Notes: a model not told the origin generated them from the letters alone. A stretch of 64,000 bases of DNA from Pelagicoccus sp. SDUM812003 (GCF_031127815.1 NZ_JARXHY010000005.1:1-64000); one strand, 5' to 3'. Positions 8,600 to 18,441 are shown, counted from the stretch's first letter. Translations and numbers: made by a program.

Positions 8600-9436
8600 A
8601 TGAGGAAAACGAAGCAACGCCATCCGACCCACTCCCAACAGACCAACGCAAGGCGATGGCTGTACCTGAGTCTCAGCGCGGCATTCCTGGGGATTGGGCT
8701 CGTCGCAGGGGCGGCGCTCTACCCGGGGCCTTACGATTGGCAGTACACCGTGGTGTCCGCCTTGGCATCTTCGAAACACAACCCGCAAGGCGGGGTGTGG
8801 TTCTCGAGCGCTCTGGCCGTGTCGTTCGGATTTCTTTGGCCATTCGTGAGCTCCATCCAAACCCAAGCAGGCTCCGCTCCTCGACTAGCCCGAATCGCTA
8901 AAATCTCCTTGCGGGTGGGCATCGTGTGCGGCGTCCTGATGGGCATCGAGTCGATCTCCACCTCGGTCCTCCCGGAGCGTTGGGAAAAGACTCACGAGGC
9001 CTTGGCGCTGTTCTCCTTTCTCAGTTTCTACCTCGGCTTGCTGGCGCTCTCCAGCTCGCTGGCCTCCAAAAGCAAACCCGCCTTGATCGCCGCCCTGGCC
9101 ATCGCTCTCCCGCTGCTCTGCATCGGAGCGAGCCAACTCGCCCTCTACCTCGACCAACGCGACCTGGGCTGGGTCGACCAAAGCTGGCGCGACCTGGGCG
9201 TGCCGCTCTGGAAGAGTTTCGCCTTTTGGCAGTGGATCGCCTTCCTGTCGCTCTGGCCGAGCTTAGCTGTCCTTGGAGCGAGTCGGTTCGCCGAGCCGCC
9301 AATGACGCCGCCACTCTGCCAAAGCTGCGGCGACCCGCTAGCGGAAGCTAATCGTCGCTTCGGCTTCTGCGATCGCTGCGCCACCGAATCCAGCTCCGCC
9401 TGCTGCTCCATCGATCGCTCGTTTGGCCCGGACTGA
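8600..9436 (+). CDS. Multi-pass membrane protein (DUF998-like) with C-terminal zinc ribbon
   Basis: A 278-residue protein with six or seven predicted membrane helices (about 20-41, 67-86, 102-122, 136-154, 160-182, 205-228), resembling DUF998 proteins. The tail carries CQSCGDPL...FCDRC (Cys240, 243, 257, 260), a probable zinc ribbon that should face the cytoplasm. It begins 37 bp after the AraC-type regulator on the same strand, so it may be co-transcribed. No biochemical function is evident; a target of the regulator is a reasonable guess. Confidence 0.6.
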   Translation: MRKTKQRHPTHSQQTNARRWLYLSLSAAFLGIGLVAGAALYPGPYDWQYTVVSALASSKHNPQGGVWFSSALAVSFGFLWPFVSSIQTQAGSAPRLARIAKISLRVGIVCGVLMGIESISTSVLPERWEKTHEALALFSFLSFYLGLLALSSSLASKSKPALIAALAIALPLLCIGASQLALYLDQRDLGWVDQSWRDLGVPLWKSFAFWQWIAFLSLWPSLAVLGASRFAEPPMTPPLCQSCGDPLAEANRRFGFCDRCATESSSACCSIDRSFGPD

Positions 9437-9463
9437 ACAACTCCGCTCGGGTACGGCCCCCGA

Positions 9464-9481
9464 TCGCTCTATCGTGAGAGC
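9464..9481 (+). terminator. Short hairpin after the membrane protein gene
   Basis: CGCTCT...AGAGCG with a 6-nt loop lies 27 bp after the stop codon. There is no U-tract, so it is a weak terminator candidate. The remaining bases to 9723 hold AT-rich sequence before the next gene and no ORF. Confidence 0.25.
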
Positions 9482-9723
9482 GCCTCCGGATCCGATTTCA
9501 AATTGACCTCTTGCCACCGTGGCGGGAGAAGAAAATCGAGCTGCGGCCTAGCCCGGGCCACCCCTAGCGGTATCCCTCTTACCTAGCGCAAAGCGCTCCC
9601 TACCCCAGAACCCCTTTCCCCTTCGCTCCCCTGAAAATTCCTAATCTTCGCGTTTTACAATCGACGAGTTTTGCGTTAAATCATCGAACTTTCCCTAATA
9701 CAGCCCCTTTCACGAAGACAATT

Positions 9724-11013
9724 ATGGACTCCCCAAACATAACACGGCTTAGCAGTCGTCGCGCGTTCCTGAAAAAAGGCGCCGCCGCAGCAGCGACCTT
9801 GTTCGCAGCTCCTATGATTCTTCCCGCTGCCACCTTGGGCCGCGGCCAGATCGGCCCGAACAGCCGGATCAACATCGCTTTGATCGGCAACGGCTTGATC
9901 ATGCAATACCACCGCGAGTACTACCGCAGCCGCCCCTATACCAACGTCGTGGCGGTGTGCGACGTTCGCCGCGAGCGAGTGATCGCGGGCGTCGAGGAGT
10001 GCAGCCAGGAGTTTCCCGACTGCAAGGGCTACGAGCACTACGAAGAGGTCCTGGCCCGTCCGGACGTCGACGCCGTGGTCATCGCCACTCCCGACCACTG
10101 GCACGCCGCCATCACCATCGCCGCCATGCGAGCGGGCAAAGACGTCTACGTGGAAAAGCCCATGACGCTGACCATCGAGGAAGGCAAGGCGGTGGTGGCC
10201 GCCCAGAAACGCTACGCCCGCATCGTTCAGGTCGGTTCGCAGCAACGCTCCGAGCACGCCTTCCGCAAAGCGGCCGAGATCGTACGAAATGGCTGGATCG
10301 GCAAGATCAAGGAGGTCTATTGCGGACTGGGCTCCTTCCCAGCGCCCTCCGTCTATCCAGAGCAGCCCATTCCGGAAGGCTTCAACTACGACAAGTGGCT
10401 CGGCCCAGCTCCATGGGAGCCCTACAACCACGCTCGCGTAGAGAGCAACTACAGCGGCGGCTGGAGAAATTTCTGGGAATATGGCTCCCGCAAAAACGGC
10501 GACTGGGGGGCCCACCACTACGACATCACCCAATGGGCCTTGGGCATGGACGACAGCGGCCCGGTCTTCTTCGCCCCCGTGGACTACGACCAGCCCTATC
10601 AGTATTTTGAATACGCGGATGGCGTGCGCGTCATTCGCGATTGGGGCGACCGCAAAGGTCACATGATTCGCTTCGTCGGCGAAGAAGGAGAAGTCATGGT
10701 TAGCCGCGAAGGCCTCATAGACACCACACCGGTGCCGCTCGCAGGGAAGCCTTTGGGACCAGGGGACATCCGACTATACAAGAACTTGGACCACCGAGGA
10801 AACTGGATCGAGGGCATCTACACCCGCAAGCAGACCATCTGTCCGACTTCCATCGGGCACCGCTCCGCGACCGTTTGCCAGCTCGCGGGCATTTCCGAAC
10901 GACTCGATCGCCCAATAAAATGGGATCCGAAAAAGGAGGAAATCGTCGGCGATCCGCTCGCCGCGCGTTGGCTGGACCGTCCGCGCCGAGCGGGATACGA
11001 ACTGCCTGCCTGA
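9724..11013 (+). CDS. Tat-exported Gfo/Idh/MocA-family oxidoreductase
   Basis: NAD(P)-dependent sugar or sugar-derivative oxidoreductase exported by the twin-arginine pathway. The N-terminus has SRRAFLK (11-17) followed by an Ala-rich hydrophobic stretch, a clear Tat signal. The Rossmann segment starts at about 49 (INIALIGNG), and the family motif EKP is at 144-146. A later DWGAHHYDI contributes the substrate-site His. Length of 429 residues is normal for the secreted subfamily common in Verrucomicrobiota and Planctomycetes. It is followed after 35 bp by a HEAT-repeat protein, probably in one operon. The substrate is unknown; a keto-sugar from polysaccharide breakdown is inferred. Confidence 0.87.
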   Translation: MDSPNITRLSSRRAFLKKGAAAAATLFAAPMILPAATLGRGQIGPNSRINIALIGNGLIMQYHREYYRSRPYTNVVAVCDVRRERVIAGVEECSQEFPDCKGYEHYEEVLARPDVDAVVIATPDHWHAAITIAAMRAGKDVYVEKPMTLTIEEGKAVVAAQKRYARIVQVGSQQRSEHAFRKAAEIVRNGWIGKIKEVYCGLGSFPAPSVYPEQPIPEGFNYDKWLGPAPWEPYNHARVESNYSGGWRNFWEYGSRKNGDWGAHHYDITQWALGMDDSGPVFFAPVDYDQPYQYFEYADGVRVIRDWGDRKGHMIRFVGEEGEVMVSREGLIDTTPVPLAGKPLGPGDIRLYKNLDHRGNWIEGIYTRKQTICPTSIGHRSATVCQLAGISERLDRPIKWDPKKEEIVGDPLAARWLDRPRRAGYELPA

Positions 11014-11048
11014 TCCGTCACGAAAAAACGAATACAAGGATTCAGAAT

Positions 11049-12974
11049 ATGAAAGATTTCCTCAACAAGACAACGATGGCCTTAGCTTGCGGGCTCGCTC
11101 TAGCCGGAGCGCAACTCGCGAACGCCCAGATCCCCGAGCAAGCGCTCGAAATGATAATCGACACCTTGGAAGCCGAGGACTACTCGGCCCGGCACGCCGC
11201 CCGCATGGAGCTACAGGACTTCGTTTCGGAGGCCAGCGCGCCTGGAAACGAGGCCCAGCGTTCCGCGGTGCAAGCCCAGTTGCTCGACCTCCTCGACGAT
11301 GACCTGGCGGTGACCACTCGCTTGTGGCTGCTTCGCCAGATCGTGTCCATCGGCGATGAAACCGCCGCGCCCTCCGTCGCGGCCCTGCTTTCCCATCCAA
11401 ATCCGGAACTCGCGGACGCGGCTCGCATGACCCTTGGCGAGCTCCGCTCGAAAGAGGCGATCGACCTGCTCATCGAGAAACTGTCGAACGCGACGGACAG
11501 CGAGGCGCAGCGAGGTCTCATCGATTCGCTCACTCAGCTTGGCTCTGCGAAGGCGATTCCCGCAATTTCGAAGCTGCTAGCCAGCGACGACGAGGCCGTT
11601 GTTTCCGCGGCCGCGAAAGCCCTTGCCAAGATAGGAGGCTCCAAAGCGGAAAAGGCCCTTTACCAAGCGCTGGACTCGAAAGCGACCAGCATTCAACTCG
11701 CCCTCGTGGAACTTAGCGGAAAACACAAGCGGCTTAGCCAAGTGGCGCTGGAAGGCTCCAACCGAACCGTTCGATCCGCCGCCCTGCAGAAATGCGTGCA
11801 GCTGAACGCCAGAAAATCGGCCGCGTTGCTCGAAACCCTTCTGCAGGACGCCAACGCGGAGCTGAAACTCGACCTCTATCGCATCGCCCTCGAATCCGAG
11901 TCTCCGCTTCTGGCGAAGCCTCTTCTCGACGGGCTCGCGAGCGCAGATCCGGAACTGCAGGTGGTGATCCTGGGAACGCTCGACTCACCCGCCTTCCGCC
12001 CTCTCGAACCGACGGTCATCGCATTGGCAAGCAGCGAAAACGAGCAATTGAAAATCCAAGCCATCGACGCCTTGGGACGCATTGGCAGCATCGACTCTCT
12101 GCCAGTCCTGCTCGAAGGCATTCAAGCGAGAGGAAGAGACGTTGCGGACGCCGCGGCGGACGCGATCGCCAGCGCCCCGGATTCCGCCATCGACGATCAG
12201 CTTCTCGCCTCCGTCAAGGCTGGCGAAGAGGAGGCCCGCATCGTGGCCATGCAAGCCCTCGCCATCCGGGCCAGCGACGGAGCTCCGGAGCTCGTGACCG
12301 CCCTAGCCTCCGACCATACCGAATCGATCGCCATTCGCGATGCCGCCATCGAAGCCGTTGAAGAGATCGGCACTACCGACGCCCTGCCCGTGCTGGTTTC
12401 GCTTATCGTGGAAACGGACAACTCGAAGCTGCGTCGAACCGCCCAGAAAGCGATGAAGCGCATCAGCCTGCGACTCGAGGACAACGAAGCCACCTGGAAC
12501 GCTTTCGCCGACGGTTTCGAAGCCGCGCAGGGCGATGAGGAAGCCACGCTCGCCTTGGTGAGGATTCTCGACTCCGCCGCTACGCCTGAGTCCATCGCCT
12601 ACGCCAAAGAGCTTTGGAAAAATGGAGACGAAAAGCTCCAGAACACGGTTATCAAAGTGCTCTCTTCTTGGAGAAACTGGGACGGCGGGTTCGCCCTGCT
12701 CGAAATCGCGAAGGCTGAGTCCGACGATCCGAAAACGGTCGATCTCTGCTTCTCAGGCATTGGACGGCTCATCCTCGGCAGCGACTACAGCTACGACTTC
12801 CAGCAGAAATTCGATTTGACCGATGCCGCTCTGAAGCTCGCGACCACGCCGGAGCAACGAAACGACGTTATCAATGGTTTCCGTTACTCGACCTGGCGCG
12901 AGATGGTGCACGTGTCGGAAAACAAGGTGGATCCGCAACTGAAGGAGGCGGTGCTGAGATTCACCGGCAGCTGA
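11049..12974 (+). CDS. Secreted HEAT-repeat protein
   Basis: A 641-residue exported protein built of about 15 alpha-helical HEAT/PBS-lyase-like repeats from residue 30 on, with recurring patterns of the type AAxALGxIGxxxAxxxL. Residues 1-25 (MKDFLNK...ANA) are a signal peptide, which decides the ATG at 11049; the reading frame runs open into the upstream gene but that part is not used. HEAT solenoids are protein-binding scaffolds. The 35-bp gap from the oxidoreductase suggests joint expression and perhaps a periplasmic complex. No catalytic motif is seen. Confidence 0.82.
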   Translation: MKDFLNKTTMALACGLALAGAQLANAQIPEQALEMIIDTLEAEDYSARHAARMELQDFVSEASAPGNEAQRSAVQAQLLDLLDDDLAVTTRLWLLRQIVSIGDETAAPSVAALLSHPNPELADAARMTLGELRSKEAIDLLIEKLSNATDSEAQRGLIDSLTQLGSAKAIPAISKLLASDDEAVVSAAAKALAKIGGSKAEKALYQALDSKATSIQLALVELSGKHKRLSQVALEGSNRTVRSAALQKCVQLNARKSAALLETLLQDANAELKLDLYRIALESESPLLAKPLLDGLASADPELQVVILGTLDSPAFRPLEPTVIALASSENEQLKIQAIDALGRIGSIDSLPVLLEGIQARGRDVADAAADAIASAPDSAIDDQLLASVKAGEEEARIVAMQALAIRASDGAPELVTALASDHTESIAIRDAAIEAVEEIGTTDALPVLVSLIVETDNSKLRRTAQKAMKRISLRLEDNEATWNAFADGFEAAQGDEEATLALVRILDSAATPESIAYAKELWKNGDEKLQNTVIKVLSSWRNWDGGFALLEIAKAESDDPKTVDLCFSGIGRLILGSDYSYDFQQKFDLTDAALKLATTPEQRNDVINGFRYSTWREMVHVSENKVDPQLKEAVLRFTGS

Positions 12975-13000
12975 GCTGCAAACGCCTTTCGAACGAACCA

Positions 13001-13030
13001 GCCGCGGCCTTTGGCCGCGGCTTTCTCGTC
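13001..13030 (+). terminator. Rho-independent terminator
   Basis: A perfect 10-bp GC-rich stem (13001-13010 with 13014-13023), TTT loop and a T-rich tail (TTTCTC) follow the HEAT-repeat gene by 26 bp. It ends the oxidoreductase/HEAT operon. Confidence 0.8.
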
Positions 13031-13110
13031 GGGAGCCCCAGCGCTTCCTGCCTTCGCTCGTCGAACAAAAGGCTCGGCTAAAGTATCCTGTTTTTCCATA
13101 CTTCGACGAT

Positions 13111-14055
13111 ATGCTGCGCCTCTTCCATCGCTGCCTCGCCCTTTTGAGCTTCGCGACGGCCCTAGCCGGCGAGCAGACCGTCTTCACTCCCCCAACAGCC
13201 GCCGAACGCGTCGAGGCCATCGGCGAGCTCTCTGCACTGCCGGAGGAGATCTGGCCTGCCTTCCTGAACCTAGACGCTTTTCAGCCGCTTCCCCGCCCCG
13301 GCCCGATGGACTGGCTTTCAGTGCGCAAGGAAAGCGGCCAAAGCGTCTCGCAGTACCTGAACGACCCGAACGTCACCCTCCCGAGCGACGAATGCGGGCT
13401 CATCTATATCCAGCCCATCGGAAAAGAAGTCGAAAGCTCTATCGAACTCCCGCTTCTTTCGAGCTATTGCACCCAGTTTTTCAATACAGAAGCCAAGCTT
13501 CTTCCCATGATCAATTGGGAAGACCGCTCGATTTCTACGCGCACGGGGCCTTTTGGCGACGGGACGCAATTGAACGCCAGGGACATTCTCCAAGCGTTGA
13601 ACGCGGAAAGGCCGGCCGACGCCTACGCGGTGATCGGCATCACCATGATGGATCTCTATCCGGACGATAGCTGGAATTTCGTATTCGGACTCGCCAATAC
13701 GCGCAGCGGCGTCGGCGTCTTTAGTTTCGCCCGCTACGGAAGTCCTGCTGCGAACCAGACGCTCGTTCTGGAGCGAACGTTCAAGGTGATGACGCACGAA
13801 ATCGGCCATATGTACGGCATGAAGCATTGCATCTACTTCCATTGCTTGCTCAACGGATCAAACGGACTCTCCGAGACGGACGCCGCGCCGCTACACCTTT
13901 GTCCTGTATGCCTGAGAAAACTACACCTCGCGACCAGCTTCGACCCCCTCATACGCTACGCGACGCTGAACAGGTTTTACGTCGAGTCAGGACTGGAGTC
14001 GGCGGCAGACTTCACGAGCGAGCGGATGCGCTGCCTGCTTCGACCGGCGAAGTGA
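13111..14055 (+). CDS. Secreted archaemetzincin-like zinc protease
   Basis: Putative metalloprotease of family M54. The signature HExxHxxGxxHCx4C is present: His229, Glu230, His233, His239, Cys240, Cys245, followed by CPVC (264, 267) for the second zinc. Two points are odd. The methionine that follows Cys-x in family members is Leu here (HCIYFHCLLNG, Leu247). Also, residues 1-20 form a likely signal peptide, whereas archaemetzincins are usually cytosolic. Length (314) resembles the longer animal AMZ proteins rather than the about 180-residue prokaryotic forms. It is a single gene, convergent with recJ. The substrate is unknown. Confidence 0.78.
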   Translation: MLRLFHRCLALLSFATALAGEQTVFTPPTAAERVEAIGELSALPEEIWPAFLNLDAFQPLPRPGPMDWLSVRKESGQSVSQYLNDPNVTLPSDECGLIYIQPIGKEVESSIELPLLSSYCTQFFNTEAKLLPMINWEDRSISTRTGPFGDGTQLNARDILQALNAERPADAYAVIGITMMDLYPDDSWNFVFGLANTRSGVGVFSFARYGSPAANQTLVLERTFKVMTHEIGHMYGMKHCIYFHCLLNGSNGLSETDAAPLHLCPVCLRKLHLATSFDPLIRYATLNRFYVESGLESAADFTSERMRCLLRPAK

Positions 14056-14087
14056 AGCCATGACCACCATGGTCGAGGGCTTGTCGC

Positions 14088-15806
14088 CTATTTCGATTCT
14101 CGCCAATCGACCAGCTCGATCTGAAGGGCTTTTTTGCGACCGAAGGTGTTCCACACCAGCCTGTATGCGATATCTACATACCGATCTGTAGGGGGCATCC
14201 GATCCGCCATTTTCCAAGCGACGCCCGAGATGATCTGCCCGTACTTGTTGCTCAAGGTGAAGCGGAAATGGATATCTTTGAACACGGTGGTCTTTCCGGT
14301 GAATCGAACGCGCTTGGTGCCGAAAACTGGCTCCGGGTTCCCCTGTCCAAAGGGCTCCATCTTGCCCAACTCGGCCATCAGCTGGGCGTTGATTTCTTCG
14401 ATGGTCAGCCAGCTCGAAACCTCCAGAACCTTTTCGACGTCGTGCGTGGCGAGGTAGTCGCGCATGGCGTTTTCAAAGAATTCGGAAAACGCCTCCACCA
14501 GCTCGACCTTCATGGAGATGCCCACCGCCATCGGGTGGCCGCCCCAGCTTTCGAGCTTGTCGGAGAACGGGGCCAGCACCTCCACCAAGTTCACCCCCGG
14601 CACGCTGCGGCCGCTGCCTTTTGCGAGCTCTCCCTCGCGGCCGAGCACGATCGCGGGACGATTGAAGGCCTTGGAAACCCGACTCGCCACGATACCGACC
14701 ACGCCCGGATGCCAGTCGTCTCCGTAAACCACCAAGCCATGGGCCTCGCCGTGGCGCGAGCGAATCTGCTGCATGGCGCTTTCCGCCATCTCCCGTTCGA
14801 TATCCTGACGCTCCCGGTTGAAGGAATCCAACTGCAGCGAGGTTTCGATGGCGAAGGACTCGTCGTCGCTCAGCATCAGCTCCACCGCTACGGCGGCGTC
14901 AGCGAGACGTCCGCTGGCGTTGATGCGCGGACCGAGGCGGAAGGAAACGTCGATCGGATTCACGCCTTGCTGAGGCGACACGCCCGCGACCTTCATCAAG
15001 TTTTTCAGGCCGATGCGACGGGTCTTGGATAGGACCTGCAAGCCGATGCGGGCGAACGTTCGGTTTTCCTTCTTGAGCGGGACCATGTCCGCCACCGTGC
15101 CCATGGAGACCAGATCGAGGAAGCTGCGCAGCTTGATCTCGTAAGCCCTCGGATCCTTCTCCTCCCGGCGCACCTTGAGCAGACCATGGGCCAGCTTGAA
15201 CACCAGCCCAACCGTGCAGAGCTGGCAATGGCAGTCGTCCTCGCGGTCCTCCACATGGGGATTGACGAGTATGACCCCGTTCGCCTGCCGCTGCTTGGCT
15301 TGGTGGTGATCGACGATGATCACATCGCAGCCGCTATCGATGATGTGCTGGGCCTCTTCGACGGAATTGGTGCCGCAATCGAGAGCGATGAAGAGATCCG
15401 GCGAATTCGCCTTGTCCAAGGCCCGCTCCACCGCTTTCTGCGACAGACCGTAGCCCTCCTCCAGGCGTAGAGGCACGATGTACGCCGGGTACGTTTCGAA
15501 CTCCTGCAGAATCGCCACCAGCAAGGCGGTGCTCGTGACCCCGTCCACGTCGTAGTCGCCGCAGATGACGATGCGCTGGCGATTGCGGATGGCCTGAGAG
15601 ATGCGCTGAGCGGCATCCTTCAAGTTGGGGATCTCGAACGGGCATTCGATTTCCCCCAGACGCGGCTCCAGAAAGCGCTTGGCTTCGTCGATCGATTCGA
15701 AGCCAAGCCGAGCGAGCAATTCGGCGACAGTCGGACCTACTCCGAGTTCTTTTCGATAGTCCCTAGTAAGTTCGGCTGGGGGCGGATTGTATCGCCACTT
15801 CGTCAA
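14088..15806 (-). CDS. recJ: Single-stranded-DNA-specific exonuclease RecJ
   Basis: 5'-3' exonuclease of DHH family used in recombinational and mismatch repair. Motifs: GDYDVDG (83-89), ALDCG (141-145), VDHH (165-168), and a later GPRINASGRL of the DHHA1 region, so the metal centre is intact. Length of 572 is normal. It is the last gene of yajC-secDF-recJ; its start is 8 bp beyond the secDF stop, so translational coupling is likely. Linkage of recJ and secDF is frequent in several phyla. The archaemetzincin gene converges from the other side with a 32-bp gap. Confidence 0.95.
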   Translation of the reverse strand: MTKWRYNPPPAELTRDYRKELGVGPTVAELLARLGFESIDEAKRFLEPRLGEIECPFEIPNLKDAAQRISQAIRNRQRIVICGDYDVDGVTSTALLVAILQEFETYPAYIVPLRLEEGYGLSQKAVERALDKANSPDLFIALDCGTNSVEEAQHIIDSGCDVIIVDHHQAKQRQANGVILVNPHVEDREDDCHCQLCTVGLVFKLAHGLLKVRREEKDPRAYEIKLRSFLDLVSMGTVADMVPLKKENRTFARIGLQVLSKTRRIGLKNLMKVAGVSPQQGVNPIDVSFRLGPRINASGRLADAAVAVELMLSDDESFAIETSLQLDSFNRERQDIEREMAESAMQQIRSRHGEAHGLVVYGDDWHPGVVGIVASRVSKAFNRPAIVLGREGELAKGSGRSVPGVNLVEVLAPFSDKLESWGGHPMAVGISMKVELVEAFSEFFENAMRDYLATHDVEKVLEVSSWLTIEEINAQLMAELGKMEPFGQGNPEPVFGTKRVRFTGKTTVFKDIHFRFTLSNKYGQIISGVAWKMADRMPPTDRYVDIAYRLVWNTFGRKKALQIELVDWRESK

Positions 15807-15814
15807 AACCTTCC

Positions 15815-18379
15815 CTATTCCGCTGTTGAACTAGAGGAGGTGGACACTTTCGAAGACGCCTGCCAGTCGTACTCCGGAGCGGTATCGTGGCTGGACTCCA
15901 CGCTGCGACGGTCACCCTTGTGCCAGAAGAAGAAGACTGGGCTGGCGATGAAGATCGAAGAGAAGGTACCGGTGATGATACCGATGGTGAAGGTGAAGGC
16001 GATGTCGTTGATCACGCCCTTGCCGAAGATCATCAGCGATAGCGACGCCAGCAAAGTGGTGATACTGGTGAGCAAGGAGCGGGAGATCACCGCGTTGATT
16101 GCGATGTTGATCACCTCGCGCAGCTTGCTGGTCGGTCGCAGCGTCAGCTCCTCGCGGATACGGTCGAAAAGCACGATGGTATCGTTGAGCGAGTAACCGA
16201 CGATCAAGAGGATCGCTGCCACCATCGGAGCGGTAAACTGATGCCCGGGCACCAGGACGAATACGCCCAGGGTCAGCAAAATGTCGTGAATGGTCGCGAC
16301 CACGGCGCCCACTCCGTATCCGATCTCGAAGCGGAAGGCGATGTAGAGCAGAATGAGGCCCAAGGAAATGCCGATGGAGAGGAAGGCGTTTTTCTGGATT
16401 TCAGCTCCGACGGAAGGCCCGATCTCGTTTTTCCCGACCACTTCGAAACCGGCTTCGGGATGGGCCGACTGCAAGGCCGCAACCACCGCGTCTCCTTTGT
16501 TGAAGCCTGCCTGGATGCGCAGCACTTCATCCGCGCCGCCGAGCTGGGTCTGATAAAGCGGGATAGACTCGCCAATGTCCGCTGCCGCCAACGTGTCGCG
16601 CACTTCCGCTTCGTCCAAACGGTCCTGGAAACTGAGAATCACTTCGTCGCCACCAGTGAAATCGATGCCGTAGATGCTGTCTCCCTTGGTGGCAAGAACC
16701 ACCACGCCGATGATCACCAAGGTCCAGGAGGCGATGAAGGCCGGTTTGCGGAACTTCAGGAAATCGATCTTGGGATCGTTGAGAATGGATAGCGTGGTGA
16801 ACTTCTTCAGGGCCCCGCTTTCGAAGATCAGCTCCATGAGCACTCGGGTCACCACCAGAGCGCAGAACATGGTGCTCGCCACACCAATCGCCAGAGTCAA
16901 TCCGAAGCCCTTGACGGGTCCGGTACCGAAACCGAGCATCACGATCGAAACCAGCAAGGTGGTGACGTTCGCGTCGAAGATGGTGGAAAACACCTTGGAA
17001 AAGCCGCCTTCGACCGCGGTCTTGAGCGTCTTGCCATTTCGCAGCTCTTCGCGGACACGCTCGAAAATCAGGATGTTCGCATCCACCGCCATGCCGACGG
17101 TGAGGATGATACCGGCGATGCCCGGCAGGGTCAGCGTCGCGTTGAAGCTCGCCAGCACGCCCAGCACGATCAGAATGTTGAGGACGACCGAGACCAGAGC
17201 GACCAAGCCCCCGACGAAAAAGTAGATGATCATGAAGCTGGCCACGGCCACCACGCCGATCTTGGAGGCGGTGATCCCGGACTCGATGGAGTCCTGCGCC
17301 ATGGAGGGTCCGACTTCATACATCTCCACCACTTCGAGCGGAAGCTCCAGAGGGTTGTTGAGCGTGTTCGCCAGATCGATGGCCTCGCGTTGCGTGTAGC
17401 GACCAGTGATGCTGGCGCTGCCGCCGCGAATCTCCTCGCGCACCGTGGGAGCGGATTGTAGTTCCCCGTCCAATACGATAGCCAGACGGCCGGGCGCGCC
17501 GCCGCCGTCAGCCTGAGCGGCGAGTTCGCGAGTCACGTCTGCGAAAAGGTCCGCTCCTTCGTCGGTCAAGCGGAGGATCACTTCGATACCGCCCATTTCG
17601 GTAGAGCGAGGAAAAGCGTCGGCCACGTACTTTCCGGTCAAGGAAGGAATGCGCTTCACGTACAGTTCCACCTCGTACTCCTGTCCGCTGGATTCCTGGA
17701 TCATGGTCATCGCTTCGTAACCCACGGGACGTGGATCCACGCCGGGACGAGCGGTCGGGTGGACTTCGCGGAAGTCGAGGCGGGCTGGCTTCTTCACCGT
17801 ATCCAAAAGATCGGGATTGTCCTTGGTGTTCACCCCAGCGAGCTGCAGCTCGATACGATTTTCGCCGATGGGGCGAACGATCGGCTCGGTGACGCCATAG
17901 CTGTTGACGCGGCGCTCGATGATGTTGATGGCGTCGGCCAACTTCTCGTTTCGCTCCGCCTGCGGCACTTCCGCCAAGGCGGCGGGATCGACCTCGAAAG
18001 TGACCGAAATGCCTCCTTGGATATCGAGACCGCGCTTGAGGTTGGACTTGGATTCCTCCAGCAGCACCGGCAGCAGAATGTTGTTGCGCTTCTGCACGTT
18101 GGTCAGGTTCGCTTCCAAGCGCATATCGGGGAAGTACTGGCTCAAGTCGATGCGTTCCTCGTTGGCGATGCGCTTGAGCGCCATGTAGACGCTGAGCGGG
18201 GTCTCGCTCGTTTCCGAGGCTTCGACAGCTCGATCCAAGAGCGCGTGAAACTCGCTCGATTCGGTGCGTTCGCGCATGGCCTCCGCAAAGTCGGTGTCCT
18301 CCAGCGGGATCAGGTAGGAGAGGCAGAATGCGACGAGAATGCCAGTGATGGCCAATTTCCAGATATGCTTACCAGACAT
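15815..18379 (-). CDS. secDF: Fused protein translocase subunit SecDF
   Basis: Proton-driven accessory of the Sec translocon that completes export of periplasmic and outer-membrane proteins. One 854-residue chain carries SecD (about 1-520: first helix, large periplasmic region with the RLELQLAGV-like segment, five-helix RND half with AVDANILIFERVREEL) and SecF (about 530-840: IDFTGGDE, then NDTIVLFDRIREEL). Fusion is known in several bacteria. It sits between yajC and recJ on the minus strand. A hairpin in the 103-bp gap to yajC may tune expression. Confidence 0.95.
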   Translation of the reverse strand: MSGKHIWKLAITGILVAFCLSYLIPLEDTDFAEAMRERTESSEFHALLDRAVEASETSETPLSVYMALKRIANEERIDLSQYFPDMRLEANLTNVQKRNNILLPVLLEESKSNLKRGLDIQGGISVTFEVDPAALAEVPQAERNEKLADAINIIERRVNSYGVTEPIVRPIGENRIELQLAGVNTKDNPDLLDTVKKPARLDFREVHPTARPGVDPRPVGYEAMTMIQESSGQEYEVELYVKRIPSLTGKYVADAFPRSTEMGGIEVILRLTDEGADLFADVTRELAAQADGGGAPGRLAIVLDGELQSAPTVREEIRGGSASITGRYTQREAIDLANTLNNPLELPLEVVEMYEVGPSMAQDSIESGITASKIGVVAVASFMIIYFFVGGLVALVSVVLNILIVLGVLASFNATLTLPGIAGIILTVGMAVDANILIFERVREELRNGKTLKTAVEGGFSKVFSTIFDANVTTLLVSIVMLGFGTGPVKGFGLTLAIGVASTMFCALVVTRVLMELIFESGALKKFTTLSILNDPKIDFLKFRKPAFIASWTLVIIGVVVLATKGDSIYGIDFTGGDEVILSFQDRLDEAEVRDTLAAADIGESIPLYQTQLGGADEVLRIQAGFNKGDAVVAALQSAHPEAGFEVVGKNEIGPSVGAEIQKNAFLSIGISLGLILLYIAFRFEIGYGVGAVVATIHDILLTLGVFVLVPGHQFTAPMVAAILLIVGYSLNDTIVLFDRIREELTLRPTSKLREVINIAINAVISRSLLTSITTLLASLSLMIFGKGVINDIAFTFTIGIITGTFSSIFIASPVFFFWHKGDRRSVESSHDTAPEYDWQASSKVSTSSSSTAE

Positions 18380-18419
18380 CAGGATGAGGGGTTAAGAGAC
18401 GGTCTTTTATAATAGCGAT

Positions 18420-18441
18420 GCCACGCCCTCGCAGGCGTGGC
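18420..18441 (-). terminator. Hairpin between yajC and secDF
   Basis: A perfect 8-bp stem GCCACGCC/GGCGTGGC with a 6-nt loop lies between yajC and secDF. On the minus strand it is followed by ATCGCTATTATAAAAG, not a U-tract. It could be a partial terminator or a 3'-end-stabilising structure that sets different yajC and secDF levels. Confidence 0.4.

Noticed and set aside
9676-10662. A 328-residue open frame antisense to the Gfo/Idh/MocA gene
   Set aside because: It lacks any known motif and runs through the Tat-signal-bearing oxidoreductase on the other strand.
13900-14110. Stable terminator between the archaemetzincin and recJ genes
   Set aside because: Only a 5-bp GACCA/TGGTC hairpin without a U-tract is present; too weak to call.
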